Shown here: positions 1-11,200 of the stretch, piece by piece
Layout of the letters: each line of letters starts with the position of its first letter
Position numbering within the stretch: the first letter of the stretch is position 1
Origin: Paracoccaceae bacterium
GTDB taxonomy: Bacteria; Pseudomonadota; Alphaproteobacteria; Rhodobacterales; Rhodobacteraceae
Direction: 5' to 3'
Assembly: GCA_026989355.1 (NCBI GenBank)
Contig: JALSJM010000005.1
Coordinates: forward strand, 1 to 64,000
Length of the DNA stretch: 64,000 bases
Notes under the pieces: model-generated
Seen by the model: the letters and a program-made list of their open reading frames with translations, nothing else
The model's database searches: none
Told to the model about the DNA's origin: nothing
Position numbers and translations under genes: made by a program

Positions 1-446
1 GGAACGGCGGTTTCGTCTGGGCCTGCAAGAACTACGACGGCGACGTGCAGTCGGATACCGTGGCCCAGGGCTTCGGCTCGCTCGGGCTGATGACCTCGAT
101 CCTGATGACACCCGACGGCAAGGTGGTGGAAAGCGAAGCGGCGCATGGCACCGTTACCCGCCATTATCGCCAGCATCAGAAGGGCGAGGCCACCTCGACC
201 AACTCCATCGCCTCGATCTATGCCTGGACAGGCGGCCTGAAGCATCGCGCCAAGCTTGATGACAACCCGGCGCTGATGCTGTTTGCCGAAACGCTGGAGC
301 GCATCGTGGTGGAAACCGTGGAAAGCGGCCACATGACAAAGGATCTGGCGCTGCTGGTCGGCCCCGACCAGAAATGGCTGACCACCGAAGGGTTCCTTGA
401 AAAGATCGACGAGAACCTGAAAGCGGCCCTGGCCGGCAACGGCTGA
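1..446 (+). CDS. icd: Isocitrate dehydrogenase (NADP+), C-terminal part
   Basis: This is the 3' end of an open frame that enters from the left edge (frame begins at base 3). The visible product starts [20 protein letters not shown] and continues with the motif [12 protein letters not shown], which is typical of the large-domain/clasp part of the eukaryote-like monocistronic NADP-isocitrate dehydrogenases of alphaproteobacteria. The enzyme oxidises isocitrate to 2-oxoglutarate and CO2 in the TCA cycle and is cytosolic. About 148 residues are visible, roughly the last third of a protein normally near 400 residues. The N-terminal domain lies outside the window. A strong hairpin follows the stop codon, so the transcript probably ends there. 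Confidence 0.93.
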   Translation, partial: NGGFVWACKNYDGDVQSDTVAQGFGSLGLMTSILMTPDGKVVESEAAHGTVTRHYRQHQKGEATSTNSIASIYAWTGGLKHRAKLDDNPALMLFAETLERIVVETVESGHMTKDLALLVGPDQKWLTTEGFLEKIDENLKAALAGNG

Positions 447-488
447 ACATATCCGCCCCCGCCCTGCGGCATGGGGCAGACAAACCAC

Positions 489-517
489 AAAGGCCGCCCC
501 GGGGGGGGGCGGCCTTT
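489..517 (+). terminator. Hairpin terminator after icd, probably bidirectional
   Basis: The arms AAAGGCCGCCCC (489-500) and GGGGCGGCCTTT (506-517) are perfect reverse complements separated by five G. The stem is flanked by A and T tracts, so it could end icd on plus and the convergent VPLPA-CTERM gene on minus. The T tract is short (three T), so the termination efficiency is inferred. Confidence 0.8.
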
Positions 518-539
518 CGCATCCGGGCCCGAGGGGAAG

Positions 540-1082
540 TCAGGCCTTTCCGCGTTTCCTGAAAAGGGCGAGACCGCCAAGCGCTCCCAGCAGAAGCGGC
601 AGCCCTGCGGGCACGGGCACCGGCGCCGGCCCGGAACCGGGATCAGGCAGGATCCTCGCAAAGAGCGTAGGGTCAACTCCGGAACCCAGGATCGTCAGGC
701 CAGAACCGACTTCCAGGGGATGCGCGCCAAAGAAGAAGGTATCGCCCGGGCTTCCGGACTCCAGATCGTTGAACCAGTTTCCGAACAGGTTGATCACCAG
801 ATCCGTCATGCCCGAAGGCCCGGAGCCGCTCAGCACGAAGCTTTCGTCAGCGCTGTAATAGAAGCCGCTGGAATAGCCGGAAAACGGCGTTGTCACATTC
901 ACATCCGTAACCGCGAAACTCACGTTGTCCCACCGAAAGGTGCCGGTCGGAACATAAATGCCTCCGGTCCCCGCATTCTCCATGAAAAGCCCGCTCACAT
1001 CAAATTCGATCAATGCCGCCGAAGCAGGTGCGGCCAACCCCGTCATGGCGGCAACACTCACCGATATCAGAAACTTCTTCAT
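540..1082 (-). CDS. VPLPA-CTERM sorting-domain secreted protein
   Basis: A 180-residue exported protein. It has an N-terminal signal peptide (MKKFLISVSVAAMTGLAAPASA). A beta-rich Gly/Ser/Thr body follows, with no enzymatic motif and no Cys. The C-terminal tail has the tripartite sorting signal PVPVPAGLPLLLGALGG followed by a basic end (LFRKRGKA). This matches the VPLPA-CTERM class handled by exosortase D-type systems: short motif, hydrophobic helix, Arg/Lys tail. I chose the ATG at 1082 because the signal peptide starts there and GGGAAA lies just upstream; the frame also extends further 5'. The function of the body is unknown. A second protein with nearly the same tail is encoded at 17062-18123. 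No exosortase gene is in this window. Confidence 0.85.
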   Translation of the reverse strand: MKKFLISVSVAAMTGLAAPASAALIEFDVSGLFMENAGTGGIYVPTGTFRWDNVSFAVTDVNVTTPFSGYSSGFYYSADESFVLSGSGPSGMTDLVINLFGNWFNDLESGSPGDTFFFGAHPLEVGSGLTILGSGVDPTLFARILPDPGSGPAPVPVPAGLPLLLGALGGLALFRKRGKA

Positions 1083-1271
1083 CACGTTTCCCTTTTCCCT
1101 CACTGAAATCACGCCGTTTCCTCGACCCCCCGACATTGCCACACGCGCATTGTCTCGGCTTACCCCGATCAGGGTATGGCAGTGATTTTGCCCCGCGCTT
1201 CATTTGGCACTGGCGTTTTGCCTGCAGTCAGGTTATGCGCGCCGCAAGACATTCCCCGAAAGGCCCGAGAA

Positions 1272-3095
1272 ATGAACCTGCGCAACATTGCGATCATCGC
1301 CCATGTGGATCACGGCAAGACAACTCTTGTCGATCAGCTTCTGAAACAGTCGGGCGCATTCCGCGCCAACCAGGCGGTGGCCGAGCGGGCGCTTGACAGC
1401 AACGATCTGGAGCGCGAGCGCGGCATCACCATCCTGGCCAAGGCCACCAGCGTGCAATGGGGCGATACCCGCATCAACATCGTCGATACCCCGGGCCACG
1501 CCGATTTCGGCGGCGAGGTCGAGCGGATCCTGTCGATGGTCGATGGCGTGGTGCTGCTGGTCGATGCCGCCGAAGGACCGATGCCGCAGACCAAGTTCGT
1601 CACATCCAAGGCGCTGGCGCTCGGGCTCAGGCCGATCGTGGTGCTGAACAAGGTTGACAAGCCCGATGCCGAACCCGACCGCGCGCTTGACGAAGTGTTT
1701 GATCTGTTCGCCAATCTCGGTGCCAGCGACGAACAACTGGATTTCCCCCACCTCTATGCCTCGGGGCGCGCCGGCTGGGCCGATGCCGCGCTTGAAGGCC
1801 CCCGCAAGAACCTTGACGCGCTGTTCGAACTGATCCTCGCCCATGTGCCCGAACCTGCCCAGACCCGCAGGCGCGAAGAGCCGTTCTCGATGCTGGCCAC
1901 CACCCTTGGTGCCGATCCCTTCATCGGTCGCCTGCTGACCGGGCGCATCGAAAGCGGGCAGGTGAAACCGGGCGATACGGTAAAGGCGCTTTCGCGCGAA
2001 GGGGCCCGCATCGAACAGTTCCGCGTCTCGAAAGTGCTGGCCTTCCGCGGACTTGAACAGGCGGCTGTCGAAGGTGCGGCGGCGGGTGACATCGTTTCGC
2101 TTGCGGGCATGAACAAGGCCACCGTGGCCGATACGCTCTGCGCCCCCGAGGTAGAAACCGCAATTCCCGCCCAGCCCATCGATCCGCCCACGATTTCCGT
2201 GACCTTCGGCATCAACGACAGCCCGCTTGCCGGGCGCGACGGCAAGAAGGTGCAAAGCCGGGTGATCCGCGAAAGGCTGATGAAAGAGGCCGAAACCAAT
2301 GTGGCGATCCGCGTTTCAGACACCCCTGGCGGCGAGGCCTTCGAGGTGGCCGGGCGCGGCGAACTGCAGATGGGCGTGCTGATCGAAAACATGCGTCGCG
2401 AGGGATTCGAGCTTTCGATCTCGCGTCCGCGTGTCCTGTTTCGCGAAGAAAACGGAGAGCGCCTTGAACCGATCGAGGAAGTCACCATCGATGTGGACGA
2501 CGATTACACCGGCGTGGTGGTGGAAAAGCTGACCGGCCCGCGCAAGGGCGAACTCACCGAAATGAAACCCTCGGGCAGCGGCAAGACACGCATCATCGCG
2601 CTGGTGCCCTCCCGCGGGCTCATCGGCTATCACGGAGAATTCCTCACCGATACCCGCGGCACCGGCATTCTCAACCGTGTCTTTCACGGCTGGGCACCCC
2701 ACAAGGGGCCGATTCCGGGGCGGCGCAAAGGCGTGCTGATTTCAATGGAAAACGGAACCGCCGTGGCCTATGCCCTCTTCAACCTGGAAGATCGCGGCCG
2801 CTTCTTCATCAAGCCGCAGGATCCCGTCTATCAGGGCATGATCGTGGGTGAACACAACCGCGAAAACGATCTCGAGGTGAACCCCCTCAAGGGCAAGAAA
2901 CTTACCAACATCCGCGCCGCCGGTTCGGATGAGGCCGTGCGCCTTACGCCGCCGGTGCGCATGAGCCTCGAAGAGGCGATCGCCTATGTCAACGATGACG
3001 AACTGGTGGAAGTCACCCCGAATGCAATCCGCCTGCGCAAGCGTCACCTCGATCCGCACGAGCGCAAGCGCGCCGCCCGTGCCGGGGCCGGCTGA
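1272..3095 (+). CDS. typA: Translational GTPase TypA/BipA
   Basis: A 607-residue ribosome-associated GTPase of the EF-G/LepA superfamily, thought to act in ribosome assembly and stress or cold adaptation. The G1 loop HVDHGKTT is at residues 11-18. The switch [16 protein letters not shown] and the NKVD specificity motif follow, and the C-terminal TypA signatures include [12 protein letters not shown] and [12 protein letters not shown]. Length fits the family (about 605). The frame is open upstream to 1176, but the ATG at 1272 begins directly with the conserved [18 protein letters not shown], so that is the start. It is a monocistronic plus-strand gene. A GCCGGAA/TTCCGGC hairpin at 3161-3180 lies beyond its stop without a T run. 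Confidence 0.96.
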   Translation: MNLRNIAIIAHVDHGKTTLVDQLLKQSGAFRANQAVAERALDSNDLERERGITILAKATSVQWGDTRINIVDTPGHADFGGEVERILSMVDGVVLLVDAAEGPMPQTKFVTSKALALGLRPIVVLNKVDKPDAEPDRALDEVFDLFANLGASDEQLDFPHLYASGRAGWADAALEGPRKNLDALFELILAHVPEPAQTRRREEPFSMLATTLGADPFIGRLLTGRIESGQVKPGDTVKALSREGARIEQFRVSKVLAFRGLEQAAVEGAAAGDIVSLAGMNKATVADTLCAPEVETAIPAQPIDPPTISVTFGINDSPLAGRDGKKVQSRVIRERLMKEAETNVAIRVSDTPGGEAFEVAGRGELQMGVLIENMRREGFELSISRPRVLFREENGERLEPIEEVTIDVDDDYTGVVVEKLTGPRKGELTEMKPSGSGKTRIIALVPSRGLIGYHGEFLTDTRGTGILNRVFHGWAPHKGPIPGRRKGVLISMENGTAVAYALFNLEDRGRFFIKPQDPVYQGMIVGEHNRENDLEVNPLKGKKLTNIRAAGSDEAVRLTPPVRMSLEEAIAYVNDDELVEVTPNAIRLRKRHLDPHERKRAARAGAG

Positions 3096-3185
3096 CCCCT
3101 TCTTCTTCCGGGGCACATGTTGCCGGGATGAGGGGGGGGGCAATGGGGCGCCGGCGGCCTGCCGGAATGCTCCTTCCGGCCTGTC

Positions 3186-3470
3186 TCAGACGCCCTCTAC
3201 AAAGCAGTATTCCCGCTCTGCCGCCGGCAACCCGTGGGAAAGAGCCTCCTGATATTCGGGTGAATTGTAGAAAGCGAGCGCCGTCTCCATGTCCCGGAAA
3301 CGGATGATCACGTTGCGGGCCCGCTCCTTCCCTTCCATCTGCCGGTATGCGCCACCCCGCGCCAGAAATTCGCCGCCGTATTTCTCAACCGCCGGGCCGG
3401 CAAGCGCGGCATAGCGTGCATAGGCCTCGGGATCCTTCACATCCACATGCACCATCGCATAAACCGCCAT
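3186..3470 (-). CDS. DUF1330 family protein
   Basis: A small protein of 94 residues with the dimeric alpha-beta barrel look of DUF1330: AVYAMVHVDVKDPEAYARYA at the start, then ARNVIIRFRDMETALAFYNS and EYQEA. Members are compact ferredoxin-like folds with no firmly established reaction. It lies directly behind alaS on the same strand and is almost certainly cotranscribed. The ATG at 3470 has GGAGGA nine bases upstream. A GTG at 3476 overlapping the alaS stop is an alternative but sits only three bases from that ribosome site. A functional link to alanyl-tRNA synthetase is not implied beyond cotranscription. Confidence 0.8.
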   Translation of the reverse strand: MAVYAMVHVDVKDPEAYARYAALAGPAVEKYGGEFLARGGAYRQMEGKERARNVIIRFRDMETALAFYNSPEYQEALSHGLPAAEREYCFVEGV

Positions 3471-3472
3471 CC

Positions 3473-6136
3473 TCACATCTCCTCCAGCGTTTTCCTTGCT
3501 GCATCGATCGCTTCATCCGCGCGGTTGAAATCCGAACCGCCCCCGCGGGCCATGTCAGGGCGCCCACCCCCACCCTTGCCGCCAAGCGCCGCCACCGCCG
3601 CCTGAACGATATCCACGGCCGAAATCCGATTCGCCAGATCCTCCGTCACCCCTGCGGCTACCGCCACCTTGCCGCCCTGATCGGCAATCAGCAGGATCAC
3701 CCCCGAACCAAGCTTTTCCTTCTGCGCATCGATCAGCGCCGGCAGGTCCTTGCCCGGAACCCCTTCCAGCTTTCCTGCCAGAAAAGGAATGCCGTTCACA
3801 TCTTCCGCCGCCGGGCCTGCCGAAGCCCCGCCACCGCCAAGCGCCAGTTCGCGCCGCAGGCGCTCCACCTCGCCCGAAAGGGCGCGGCGCTCTTCCTGCA
3901 GGCTTTTCACGCGCTCGGGCAGTTCCCCGGCCGGGGCCCTGGCCGCACTCGCCGCCTCGGCCAGCAGTCGGCGGGTTTCCTCCACATGCCTGAGCGCGGC
4001 CTCGCCGGTCAGCGCCTCGATGCGGCGCACCCCCGCGCTCGAAGCGCTGTCACCCAGAAGCACGAACATGCCGATATCGCCGGTGCGCTTCACATGGGTG
4101 CCCCCGCAAAGCTCGATCGAATAGGTTTCGCGATCAAGCCCCTTGCCGGAATTGGCCTTGCGCCCCATCGAAACCACGCGCACCTCTTCGCCGTATTTTT
4201 CGCCGAAAAGTGCCTGGGCGCCGATCTCGCGGGCCTCGTCGGGGGTCATGATCCGGGTTTCGACCGGGGTATTCTGGCGAATGTATTCATTGACTTCGGC
4301 CTCGACCCGGCGCAGTTCCCCGGGGGTCAGGGCCTTGTTGTGGCTGAAATCGAAACGCAGGCGGTCGGGGGCATTGAGGCTGCCGCGCTGCGCCACATGT
4401 TCGCCCAGCGTTTCGCGCAGGGCCTCGTGCAGCAGATGGGTGGCCGAGTGATGGGCGCGGATGGCGCTGCGCCGGGCGTGATCCACCTCAAGCCGCGCGC
4501 CCGCGCCGCACGCGATCTCGCCGCTCTGCACCTCGGCCGAATGAATGAATATCCCGGCCGCCTTCTGCGTATCGGTGATGCGCGCCATGCCGGTTTCGGT
4601 GGCAAGCAGCCCCGTATCGCCCACCTGGCCGCCGGCCTCGGCGTAAAACGGCGTCTGGTTCACCACGATCTGCACGGTTTCCCCGGCCTTCGCGGATGCT
4701 GCCTCCTGCCCGTTCTTCACCAGCGCCAGGATCTGGCCCTCGGCGATCTCGGTATCATATCCAAGGAACTCGGTAGGCCCGTGTCTTTCTGCCAGATCGA
4801 ACCAGATCCTCGCATCCTGCGCCTCGCCCGAACCCGCCCAGGCGGCGCGCGCCTTGGCCTTCTGCGCGGCCATGGCGGCCTCAAAGCCCGCCACGTCCAC
4901 TTCCCGCCCCCTTTCGCGCAGCGCATCCTGGGTAAGGTCCAGCGGAAAGCCATAGGTGTCATACAGGCGAAAGGCGGCAGCACCGGACAGCGGAGCCCCC
5001 TCGGACAGGCGGGAAAGTTCATCATCCAGCAGCCGCAGGCCGCGCTCGAGCGTCTGCTTGAAACGGGTTTCCTCAAGCAGAAGCGTTTCCTCGATCAGCG
5101 GTCGGGCGCGTCCGAGTTCGGGATAGGCCTGCCCCATCTGCGCCACCAGTTCGCCCACCAGGCGGTGCATCACCGGATCCTTCGTACCCAGCTGATGGGC
5201 ATGGCGCATGGCCCGGCGCATGATGCGGCGCAGCACATAGCCCCGCCCCTCGTTCGCGGGCATCACGCCATCGGCGATCAGGAAAGAGGCAGAGCGCAGG
5301 TGATCGGCGATCACCCGGTGGTGAATTCGCCCCGCGCCATCGGGATCGGTCGAGGTGACATTGGCCGATGCCTCGATCAGCGCCCGCATGAGATCGGTTG
5401 CGTAATTGTCCGGCGTACCCTGAAGCAGGGCCGCCACACGCTCGATCCCCATGCCGGTATCGATCGACTGATTGGGCAGCGGTTCGCGTCTGCCGTCCTC
5501 AAACTGTTCGTATTGCATGAACACGAGGTTCCAGATCTCGACGAACCGGTCCCCGTCCTCATCGGGGCTGCCCGGAGGACCACCCGGGACATGCTCGCCG
5601 TGATCATAGAATATCTCGGACGAGGGCCCGCAGGGGCCGGTAGGACCCATCATCCAGAAATTGTCATCCGTTGCGATGCGGATGATGCGCTCGTCGGGCA
5701 GACCGGCCACCTTCTTCCACAGCGTGGCGGCTTCTTCATCGGTGTGATATACGGTAACGAGCAGGCGATCCTTCGGAATACCAAGCTCTTTCGTCAGCAT
5801 CTCCCAGGCCAGGGGAATGGCCCTCTCCTTGAAATAGTCGCCGAAAGAGAAATTGCCCAGCATCTCGAAAAAGGTGTGGTGGCGCAGGGTATAGCCCACG
5901 TTATCAAGATCATTGTGCTTGCCGCCGGCACGCACGCATTTCTGGGCGGTGGTGGCGCGCTTGTAATCGCGGGTTTCCACACCTGTGAACAGGTTCTTGA
6001 ACTGCACCATGCCGGAATTGACGAACATCAGCGTCGGATCGTTGCGCGGCACCAGCGGCGAGCTTGGCACCACCTCGTGATCGTGCTTCGCGAAATAATC
6101 AAGGAAGCTCGTGCGGATTTCGTTCAGGCTCGGCAT
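3473..6136 (-). CDS. alaS: Alanine-tRNA ligase
   Basis: An 887-residue class II aminoacyl-tRNA synthetase that charges tRNA-Ala. The N-terminal catalytic core contains motif 1 ([16 protein letters not shown]), motif 2 region ([20 protein letters not shown]) and motif 3 ([13 protein letters not shown]). The editing domain has [12 protein letters not shown], and the distal zinc site has [15 protein letters not shown]-terminal coiled region and the DHHA1-like tail ([16 protein letters not shown]) complete the protein. Length is normal for the family. I chose the ATG at 6136 ([15 protein letters not shown]), the usual start; the frame is open 29 codons further upstream without conserved sequence. 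It shares a strand with recA upstream and DUF1330 downstream, so recA-alaS-DUF1330 could be read together. Confidence 0.97.
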   Translation of the reverse strand: MPSLNEIRTSFLDYFAKHDHEVVPSSPLVPRNDPTLMFVNSGMVQFKNLFTGVETRDYKRATTAQKCVRAGGKHNDLDNVGYTLRHHTFFEMLGNFSFGDYFKERAIPLAWEMLTKELGIPKDRLLVTVYHTDEEAATLWKKVAGLPDERIIRIATDDNFWMMGPTGPCGPSSEIFYDHGEHVPGGPPGSPDEDGDRFVEIWNLVFMQYEQFEDGRREPLPNQSIDTGMGIERVAALLQGTPDNYATDLMRALIEASANVTSTDPDGAGRIHHRVIADHLRSASFLIADGVMPANEGRGYVLRRIMRRAMRHAHQLGTKDPVMHRLVGELVAQMGQAYPELGRARPLIEETLLLEETRFKQTLERGLRLLDDELSRLSEGAPLSGAAAFRLYDTYGFPLDLTQDALRERGREVDVAGFEAAMAAQKAKARAAWAGSGEAQDARIWFDLAERHGPTEFLGYDTEIAEGQILALVKNGQEAASAKAGETVQIVVNQTPFYAEAGGQVGDTGLLATETGMARITDTQKAAGIFIHSAEVQSGEIACGAGARLEVDHARRSAIRAHHSATHLLHEALRETLGEHVAQRGSLNAPDRLRFDFSHNKALTPGELRRVEAEVNEYIRQNTPVETRIMTPDEAREIGAQALFGEKYGEEVRVVSMGRKANSGKGLDRETYSIELCGGTHVKRTGDIGMFVLLGDSASSAGVRRIEALTGEAALRHVEETRRLLAEAASAARAPAGELPERVKSLQEERRALSGEVERLRRELALGGGGASAGPAAEDVNGIPFLAGKLEGVPGKDLPALIDAQKEKLGSGVILLIADQGGKVAVAAGVTEDLANRISAVDIVQAAVAALGGKGGGGRPDMARGGGSDFNRADEAIDAARKTLEEM

Positions 6137-6314
6137 TTTTGTCGGCTCTTTGTCGGGGAATTGACTGGTCCGGCCCTGATTATCGCCAAGGGGCGCAACT
6201 GTCCACAGGGAAGCCGGCCCCATGGCGCCCGGTCCGGACGGGCGATCAACGGAAAAGGGCCGGACAACCCGCCCGACCCCTTATCTCCGGGCCCCGAGGG
6301 GCAGACCGGTCGGA

Positions 6315-7391
6315 TCAGATTTCCACCACATCCTCACCGCTGCCCCCGGCAGGGGCGGAAACATCGAAATCAAGCCCGTGAGCGGCACGGATCTTGTCTT
6401 CGATCGCATGGGCGATCTCGGGGTGATCGCGCAGAAAGGCCTTGGCGTTCTCGCGCCCCTGGCCGATACGCTCGTCACCGTAAGAGAACCACGATCCGGA
6501 CTTCTCGACCACACCGGCCTTCACGCCCAGATCCAGCAACTCGCCCATCTTCGAGATGCCCTCGCCATACATGATGTCGAACTCCACCTGCTTGAAAGGT
6601 GGCGCCACCTTGTTCTTTACAACCTTCACGCGGGTAGTGTTGCCAACCACCTCGTCACGATCCTTGATCTGGCCGATGCGGCGGATGTCAAGGCGCACCG
6701 AGGAATAGAACTTCAGCGCATTCCCGCCCGAGGTGGTTTCGGGGCTGCCGAACATCACACCGATCTTCATGCGGATCTGGTTGATGAAGATCACCATGCA
6801 GTTCGAGCGGCTGATCGAGCCGGTCAGCTTGCGCATCGCCTGGCTCATGAGGCGGGCCTGCACGCCAACGCTGCTGTCTCCCATGTCGCCTTCAAGCTCG
6901 CTCTTGGGGGTCAGCGCGGCAACACTGTCCACCACCACCACCGACACGGCCCCCGAACGCACCAGCGTATCGGTGATCTCCAGCGCCTGCTCGCCGGTGT
7001 CGGGCTGCGAAATCAGCAGTTCGTCAAGATCGACACCAAGCTTGCGCGCATATTGCGGATCAAGCGCATGTTCGGCATCGACAAAGGCGCAAACCCCGCC
7101 CTTCTTCTGTTCTTCGGCGATCACATGCAGCGCCAGCGTCGTTTTCCCCGAACTTTCCGGGCCGTAGATCTCGATGATCCTGCCCTTGGGCAGGCCGCCG
7201 ATCCCGAGCGCGATATCAAGCCCCAGAGAACCGGTAGAGGTGATCTCGATCTCGGAAAGCGGATTGTCGCCGCCGAGCTTCATGATCGAGCCCTTCCCGA
7301 ACTGCCGTTCGATCTGCGCCAGGGCGGAATCCAGGGCCTTCTGCTTGTCGCTGTCACGCTTTTCGGTCATTTTCAGAACTTCTGCCATCAT
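6315..7391 (-). CDS. recA: Recombinase RecA
   Basis: A 358-residue RecA filament protein for homologous recombination and LexA self-cleavage. The Walker A motif GPESSGKT is at residues 77-84. Walker B ([10 protein letters not shown]), the loop region [22 protein letters not shown] and the [20 protein letters not shown] core all follow. The acidic, glycine-containing C-terminal tail ([13 protein letters not shown]) is normal. The first of two tandem ATG codons (7391) has AAGGAAG nine bases upstream. A LexA-type box lies 53 bases before the start codon, so SOS regulation is expected. Confidence 0.98.
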   Translation of the reverse strand: MMAEVLKMTEKRDSDKQKALDSALAQIERQFGKGSIMKLGGDNPLSEIEITSTGSLGLDIALGIGGLPKGRIIEIYGPESSGKTTLALHVIAEEQKKGGVCAFVDAEHALDPQYARKLGVDLDELLISQPDTGEQALEITDTLVRSGAVSVVVVDSVAALTPKSELEGDMGDSSVGVQARLMSQAMRKLTGSISRSNCMVIFINQIRMKIGVMFGSPETTSGGNALKFYSSVRLDIRRIGQIKDRDEVVGNTTRVKVVKNKVAPPFKQVEFDIMYGEGISKMGELLDLGVKAGVVEKSGSWFSYGDERIGQGRENAKAFLRDHPEIAHAIEDKIRAAHGLDFDVSAPAGGSGEDVVEI

Positions 7392-7443
7392 GCTTGTCCA
7401 CTTCCTTATTCCACAGCTTCAACCTGGCGGCAACGACTGAGAT

Positions 7444-7458
7444 GTTCGCGCCTTGTTC
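7444..7458 (-). promoter_or_regulatory. LexA (SOS) box of recA
   Basis: GTTC (7444-7447), seven bases, then GTTC (7455-7458): an exact match to the alphaproteobacterial SOS operator GTTC-N7-GTTC, a direct repeat unlike the E. coli palindrome. Read on the recA strand it is GAAC-N7-GAAC. The surrounding 7392-7583 region is AT-richer than its neighbours and must hold the recA promoter. The divergent sulfotransferase-like gene starts 126 bases away on the other side. Confidence 0.85.
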
Positions 7459-7583
7459 CTCATCTCCTTATGAGATCAAACCGGGAACATTTCAATAGAA
7501 TTTTACAGATTACTCTTTAACGGGAGAATTTTAACAAGTAGTTACCATGAACAGACGCACTCTGAGCCAACGCGGGAATCCAG

Positions 7584-8195
7584 ATGCTGATCTTTCCGAA
7601 TGCCCGGATCGTTCTCTTCGCGGTGCCGAAAACAGCCACAACCGCGCTCGAAACCGCGCTGGCACCCCATGCGGGGATCGTGCTGCGCAATCCGCCGGGC
7701 ATCAAGCACATGCCGCTTTACCGTTATTACCGCCATTTCCTTCCCCTCCTCGAACGTTCGGGGCTGAAAAAACTCGAAACACTGGCTGTTGTGCGCGAAC
7801 CGGTCAGCTGGCTGGGAAGCTGGTTCCGCTATCGCTCGCGCCCCGAAATCGCAGGGCAGCCGCAGTTCACCGGAAACATTGATTTCGACAGCTTCGTGCG
7901 GGCCTATCTGATGAACGAGCAACCGGAATGCGCACGAGTGGGAAGCCAGGCACGATTCCTGTCCGACGAATCCGGCCGGCCGGCGGTGGACCGGCTCTTT
8001 GCCTATGAAGATATCGGCGCGCTCACCGGATATCTGGGTGCGCGCCTTGGGGCGAACATCAGCTTGCCCCGCCGCAATGCTTCACCTCGGCGTCCGCTCG
8101 ATCTGTCCAAACAGACCGAATCCCTGCTGCGCCGCAAACACGCCACGGATTTCGCCCTGTGGAAAGCCGCCCTGGCAGGGCGCGGCGGGAAATGA
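7584..8195 (+). CDS. Small sulfotransferase-like P-loop protein
   Basis: A 203-residue cytosolic protein with the outline of a PAPS-dependent sulfotransferase. Near the start, VLFAVPKTATTALETAL resembles the 5'-phosphosulfate-binding loop (PKTGTT type). TLAVVREPVSWLGSWFRY resembles the 3'-phosphate-binding motif (RxPxxxxxSxxxxF). It is shorter than typical sulfotransferases (250 or more residues), so the acceptor-binding part is reduced. Relatives in this family have sometimes been labelled gamma-glutamyl kinase, which the sequence does not support. It is divergent from recA and convergent with cckA. The substrate is unknown. Confidence 0.6.
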   Translation: MLIFPNARIVLFAVPKTATTALETALAPHAGIVLRNPPGIKHMPLYRYYRHFLPLLERSGLKKLETLAVVREPVSWLGSWFRYRSRPEIAGQPQFTGNIDFDSFVRAYLMNEQPECARVGSQARFLSDESGRPAVDRLFAYEDIGALTGYLGARLGANISLPRRNASPRRPLDLSKQTESLLRRKHATDFALWKAALAGRGGK

Positions 8196-8226
8196 TGCTG
8201 CGACAACCCGCAGCCGGGCCATGCAC

Positions 8227-11200
8227 TCAGTGAAGCTGTTTCTGCACGGTGCTGGTCAGTTCGTTCAGCGAAAAGGGCTTGGGGAGAAAAACCGAGTTCG
8301 GGATACGTGCCTGGTGCTCCGAAAAATCCTCCTCGGCGTAACCCGAGACGAAAACCACCTTCACGCCGGGCCTGTCCTTCAGGGCTTTCCTGACCCAGCT
8401 TGGCCCGTCCATGCCAGGCATGATCACATCGGTCACGAATATGTCTACGGCCAGATCCGTCTGCTCCAGGATGCGCAAGGCCTCTTCGGCGCACTCGGCT
8501 TCAAGCACCGTATATCCCCGCATCCGCAATGCGCGTGAGGCAAAGGCCCGCACCGGTGCCTCATCCTCGACCAGAAGAACAACACCCTCGCCCCGCACTG
8601 CGTTCAGCCCCGGCGAATCGGAAGGATCCGCACGGAAAGGACCGCGAACCGATTGCTCTTCCTCATGCCCTGCCTTGCCGCCGTTTTCCTGGCCATGTTC
8701 CTGCCGGTCGGCCGGTCGCACGGAAAGGCGGCAGCTCGAAAAGGACATGGCCTGCAGAACGGACCCGCCCGTTGCATCGGGAACGCAAACATCATTGACA
8801 TCACGAACAGGGATGTCGGCGGAAGCTCGATCGCACTCTTCCGGAACGGTTGTCTCGGGTGGCGGTTCGGATGACTGGCTGCCTCCCTCCAGAGACCGCA
8901 CCAGCCGTCCGACCGGGTCATCCTCTCCCGGTTCCCTGCCCTGCCCGGCACATGTGCCCGACCCGCCCCCCATGTCTGCCGTCAGAAGCAGCGGTGGCGC
9001 CTCCCGGGAAATACCTTCACCGGCCGGTGAAGGTTGCGGTGACGAAACGTCCGCCTCTCGCACGACATCACCTTCCAGAGGGTCAGATTCCGGTGACTCT
9101 GCCGCCTTTTCATGGCCACCCGTCATCCCGGACATGTTCGTTCCCGCCGGATCGGGCATCTTCGCTTCGCCAGGCGGCAGCCCGTCCCCGGGCGGATGGC
9201 CTTCCTCCCCGACCGCGGGTTCTGCCGCCATCCCCGCCGCCGGCGTGTGGTCATTGCCTGTTGCCGCAGGGCTGGCATCGGGCAGGACGGCATCTCCGGT
9301 TTCCTCCGCAACCGGCAGATCATCGCCGGAAACCTCTCTCCGGGCTTTATCCTTCTGCGGCGCCGCCAACTGGCCCTCGCCGTGGGCCGGGAAATAGAGC
9401 GTGAAGCAGGTTCCGTTGCCGGCCACGCTGTCCACGAAGATGAATCCTCCGGTCTGCTTGACGATCCCGTAGGCGGTGGACAGGCCAAGGCCTGTTCCCT
9501 CGCCGGTGCGTTTGGTGGTATAGAAGGGTTCGAACACCTTGTTCAGCTTGTCGGAAGGGATGCCAACCCCCTGATCCGACACTTTCACCACCACGTAATC
9601 ACCTGCAGGCACCGTTGCACGATCACGCTGCAGGGGTTCGGCAAGTGTCGTGTCGAAGGTCTCGATCCGCACCTCTCCACCTTCCGGCATGGCATCACGC
9701 GCGTTCACCACGAGATTCATCAGAACCTGTTCCAGTTGCCGCTTGTCGGCCAGGATCGGCTGCAATCCCGGGTCATGCGAAAACGAAAGCGTGACCTTCT
9801 CGCCCACCAGCCGGTTCAGCAGGTGGGTCAGTTCGGAAAGCGTCTCGCGCAGGTCAAGCACCTCGGGGCGCAGGTTCTGCTTGCGCGAAAATGCCAGCAA
9901 CTGGCCAACCAGACTGGCCGCCCGGTTGGCGTTCTGGTGGATCTGCATCAGGTCGGCATAATCCATGTCACCCTGCTGATGGCGCAACAGCAACAGATCG
10001 CAGTGCCCGGAAATGGCGGTGAGCAGGTTGTTGAAATCATGCGCCACCCCGCCTGCCAGCTGACCGATGGCCTGCATCTTCTGGCTCTGCACGAACTGCG
10101 CTTCCAGCGTCTTCAGCTCGGTTGCGTCGTTGAGAACGGCAATAAGCACGGGCCCGCCCTCCTCGACCACGCGACTGAGGCTGAACTGCAGGAACACCTC
10201 GCTTTCCGGGCGGCGCGCCTGCAGCACCTCGCTGCGGTTGAGGCCCCGCCCGCCCGCCGCCTCGCGCAGCCAGTCACCGATCGGGCGCCCCAGCCCCTCG
10301 ACCAGATCCGACAGGTAGACCGGATCGCCCCCGGGATCTTCCTGATAGTTGAGAAGGGTGCGGGCCCCCCGGTTGCCCAGAAGCACCCGCCCGTCGGGTG
10401 CGATCTTCAGCATCGGCACTGGCAGATGATCGAAGAACTGCCAGCTGCCATCATGGGAAAGGCCGCCTTCACCCCCTGGCAGAAGATAGATCTCGCGCCG
10501 ACCGCCGGGCCCTTCAAGCTCGGCCACCAGGGTGCGGACCGGTCCGTCGGCGGCGGCAATCTCGTTTTCCTGGCCGCTCTTGACCGGCAGTTCGTTGAAT
10601 ATCCGGTCAAGCGTCTTGACACGGCCGCCAAGCAGGGTGCGCATGGCTTCGTTCATGAACAGCACCGTGCCCGACTTGCTGGCGGTCAGCATCGGCAGGC
10701 TCAGGGTTTCGGCACCGCGGCTGTTGATGTTGCGCAGGCCCATGTCTTCAAGCCGCCAGAGGAATTCGTTTTCGCTTACCTGATGAACCGACAGGCGGAT
10801 ATGGCCGCGCCTTGTCACGATATCCTCGCGCGCCGCGCCTTGGGCTTCGGCCCTGGTCTGCAGGCGATAGACGACAGCCGAAGGATTGGCAAAATGGTCG
10901 CGCAATGTCTGGGCAAGCGTTTCCTCCGCCCGGTCGTCGAACCGGTCCTTGGCGGCAGTGTTGCGATATCTGATCTGGCCCTCGCCATCGGTCAGGAAGG
11001 CCGGAGCATTGTCATGTTCGACAAACTTCCCGAGCGCATCGCCAAGTGCCGCCTGCGCACGCTTGCGGCGAAACGCCAGAAAATGGCTGATCGCAATCAC
11101 GAACACCAGCGTCATCCCGGCACCGAACAACAACCTTGCAATCAGCGGATCCGAAACGGCAAAGGCCGAAGCCAGCAGCCCCCCGGCGGGGAATGCCGCC

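Noticed and set aside
3347-6574. A 1075-codon open frame on plus opposite alaS
   Set aside because: It is the antisense shadow of alaS in GC-rich DNA: the product is Arg/His/Gly/Pro-rich without domains, and alaS on minus is fully conserved.
7584-8195. Gamma-glutamyl kinase
   Set aside because: No amino-acid kinase motifs are present; the loops fit a sulfotransferase-like protein better.
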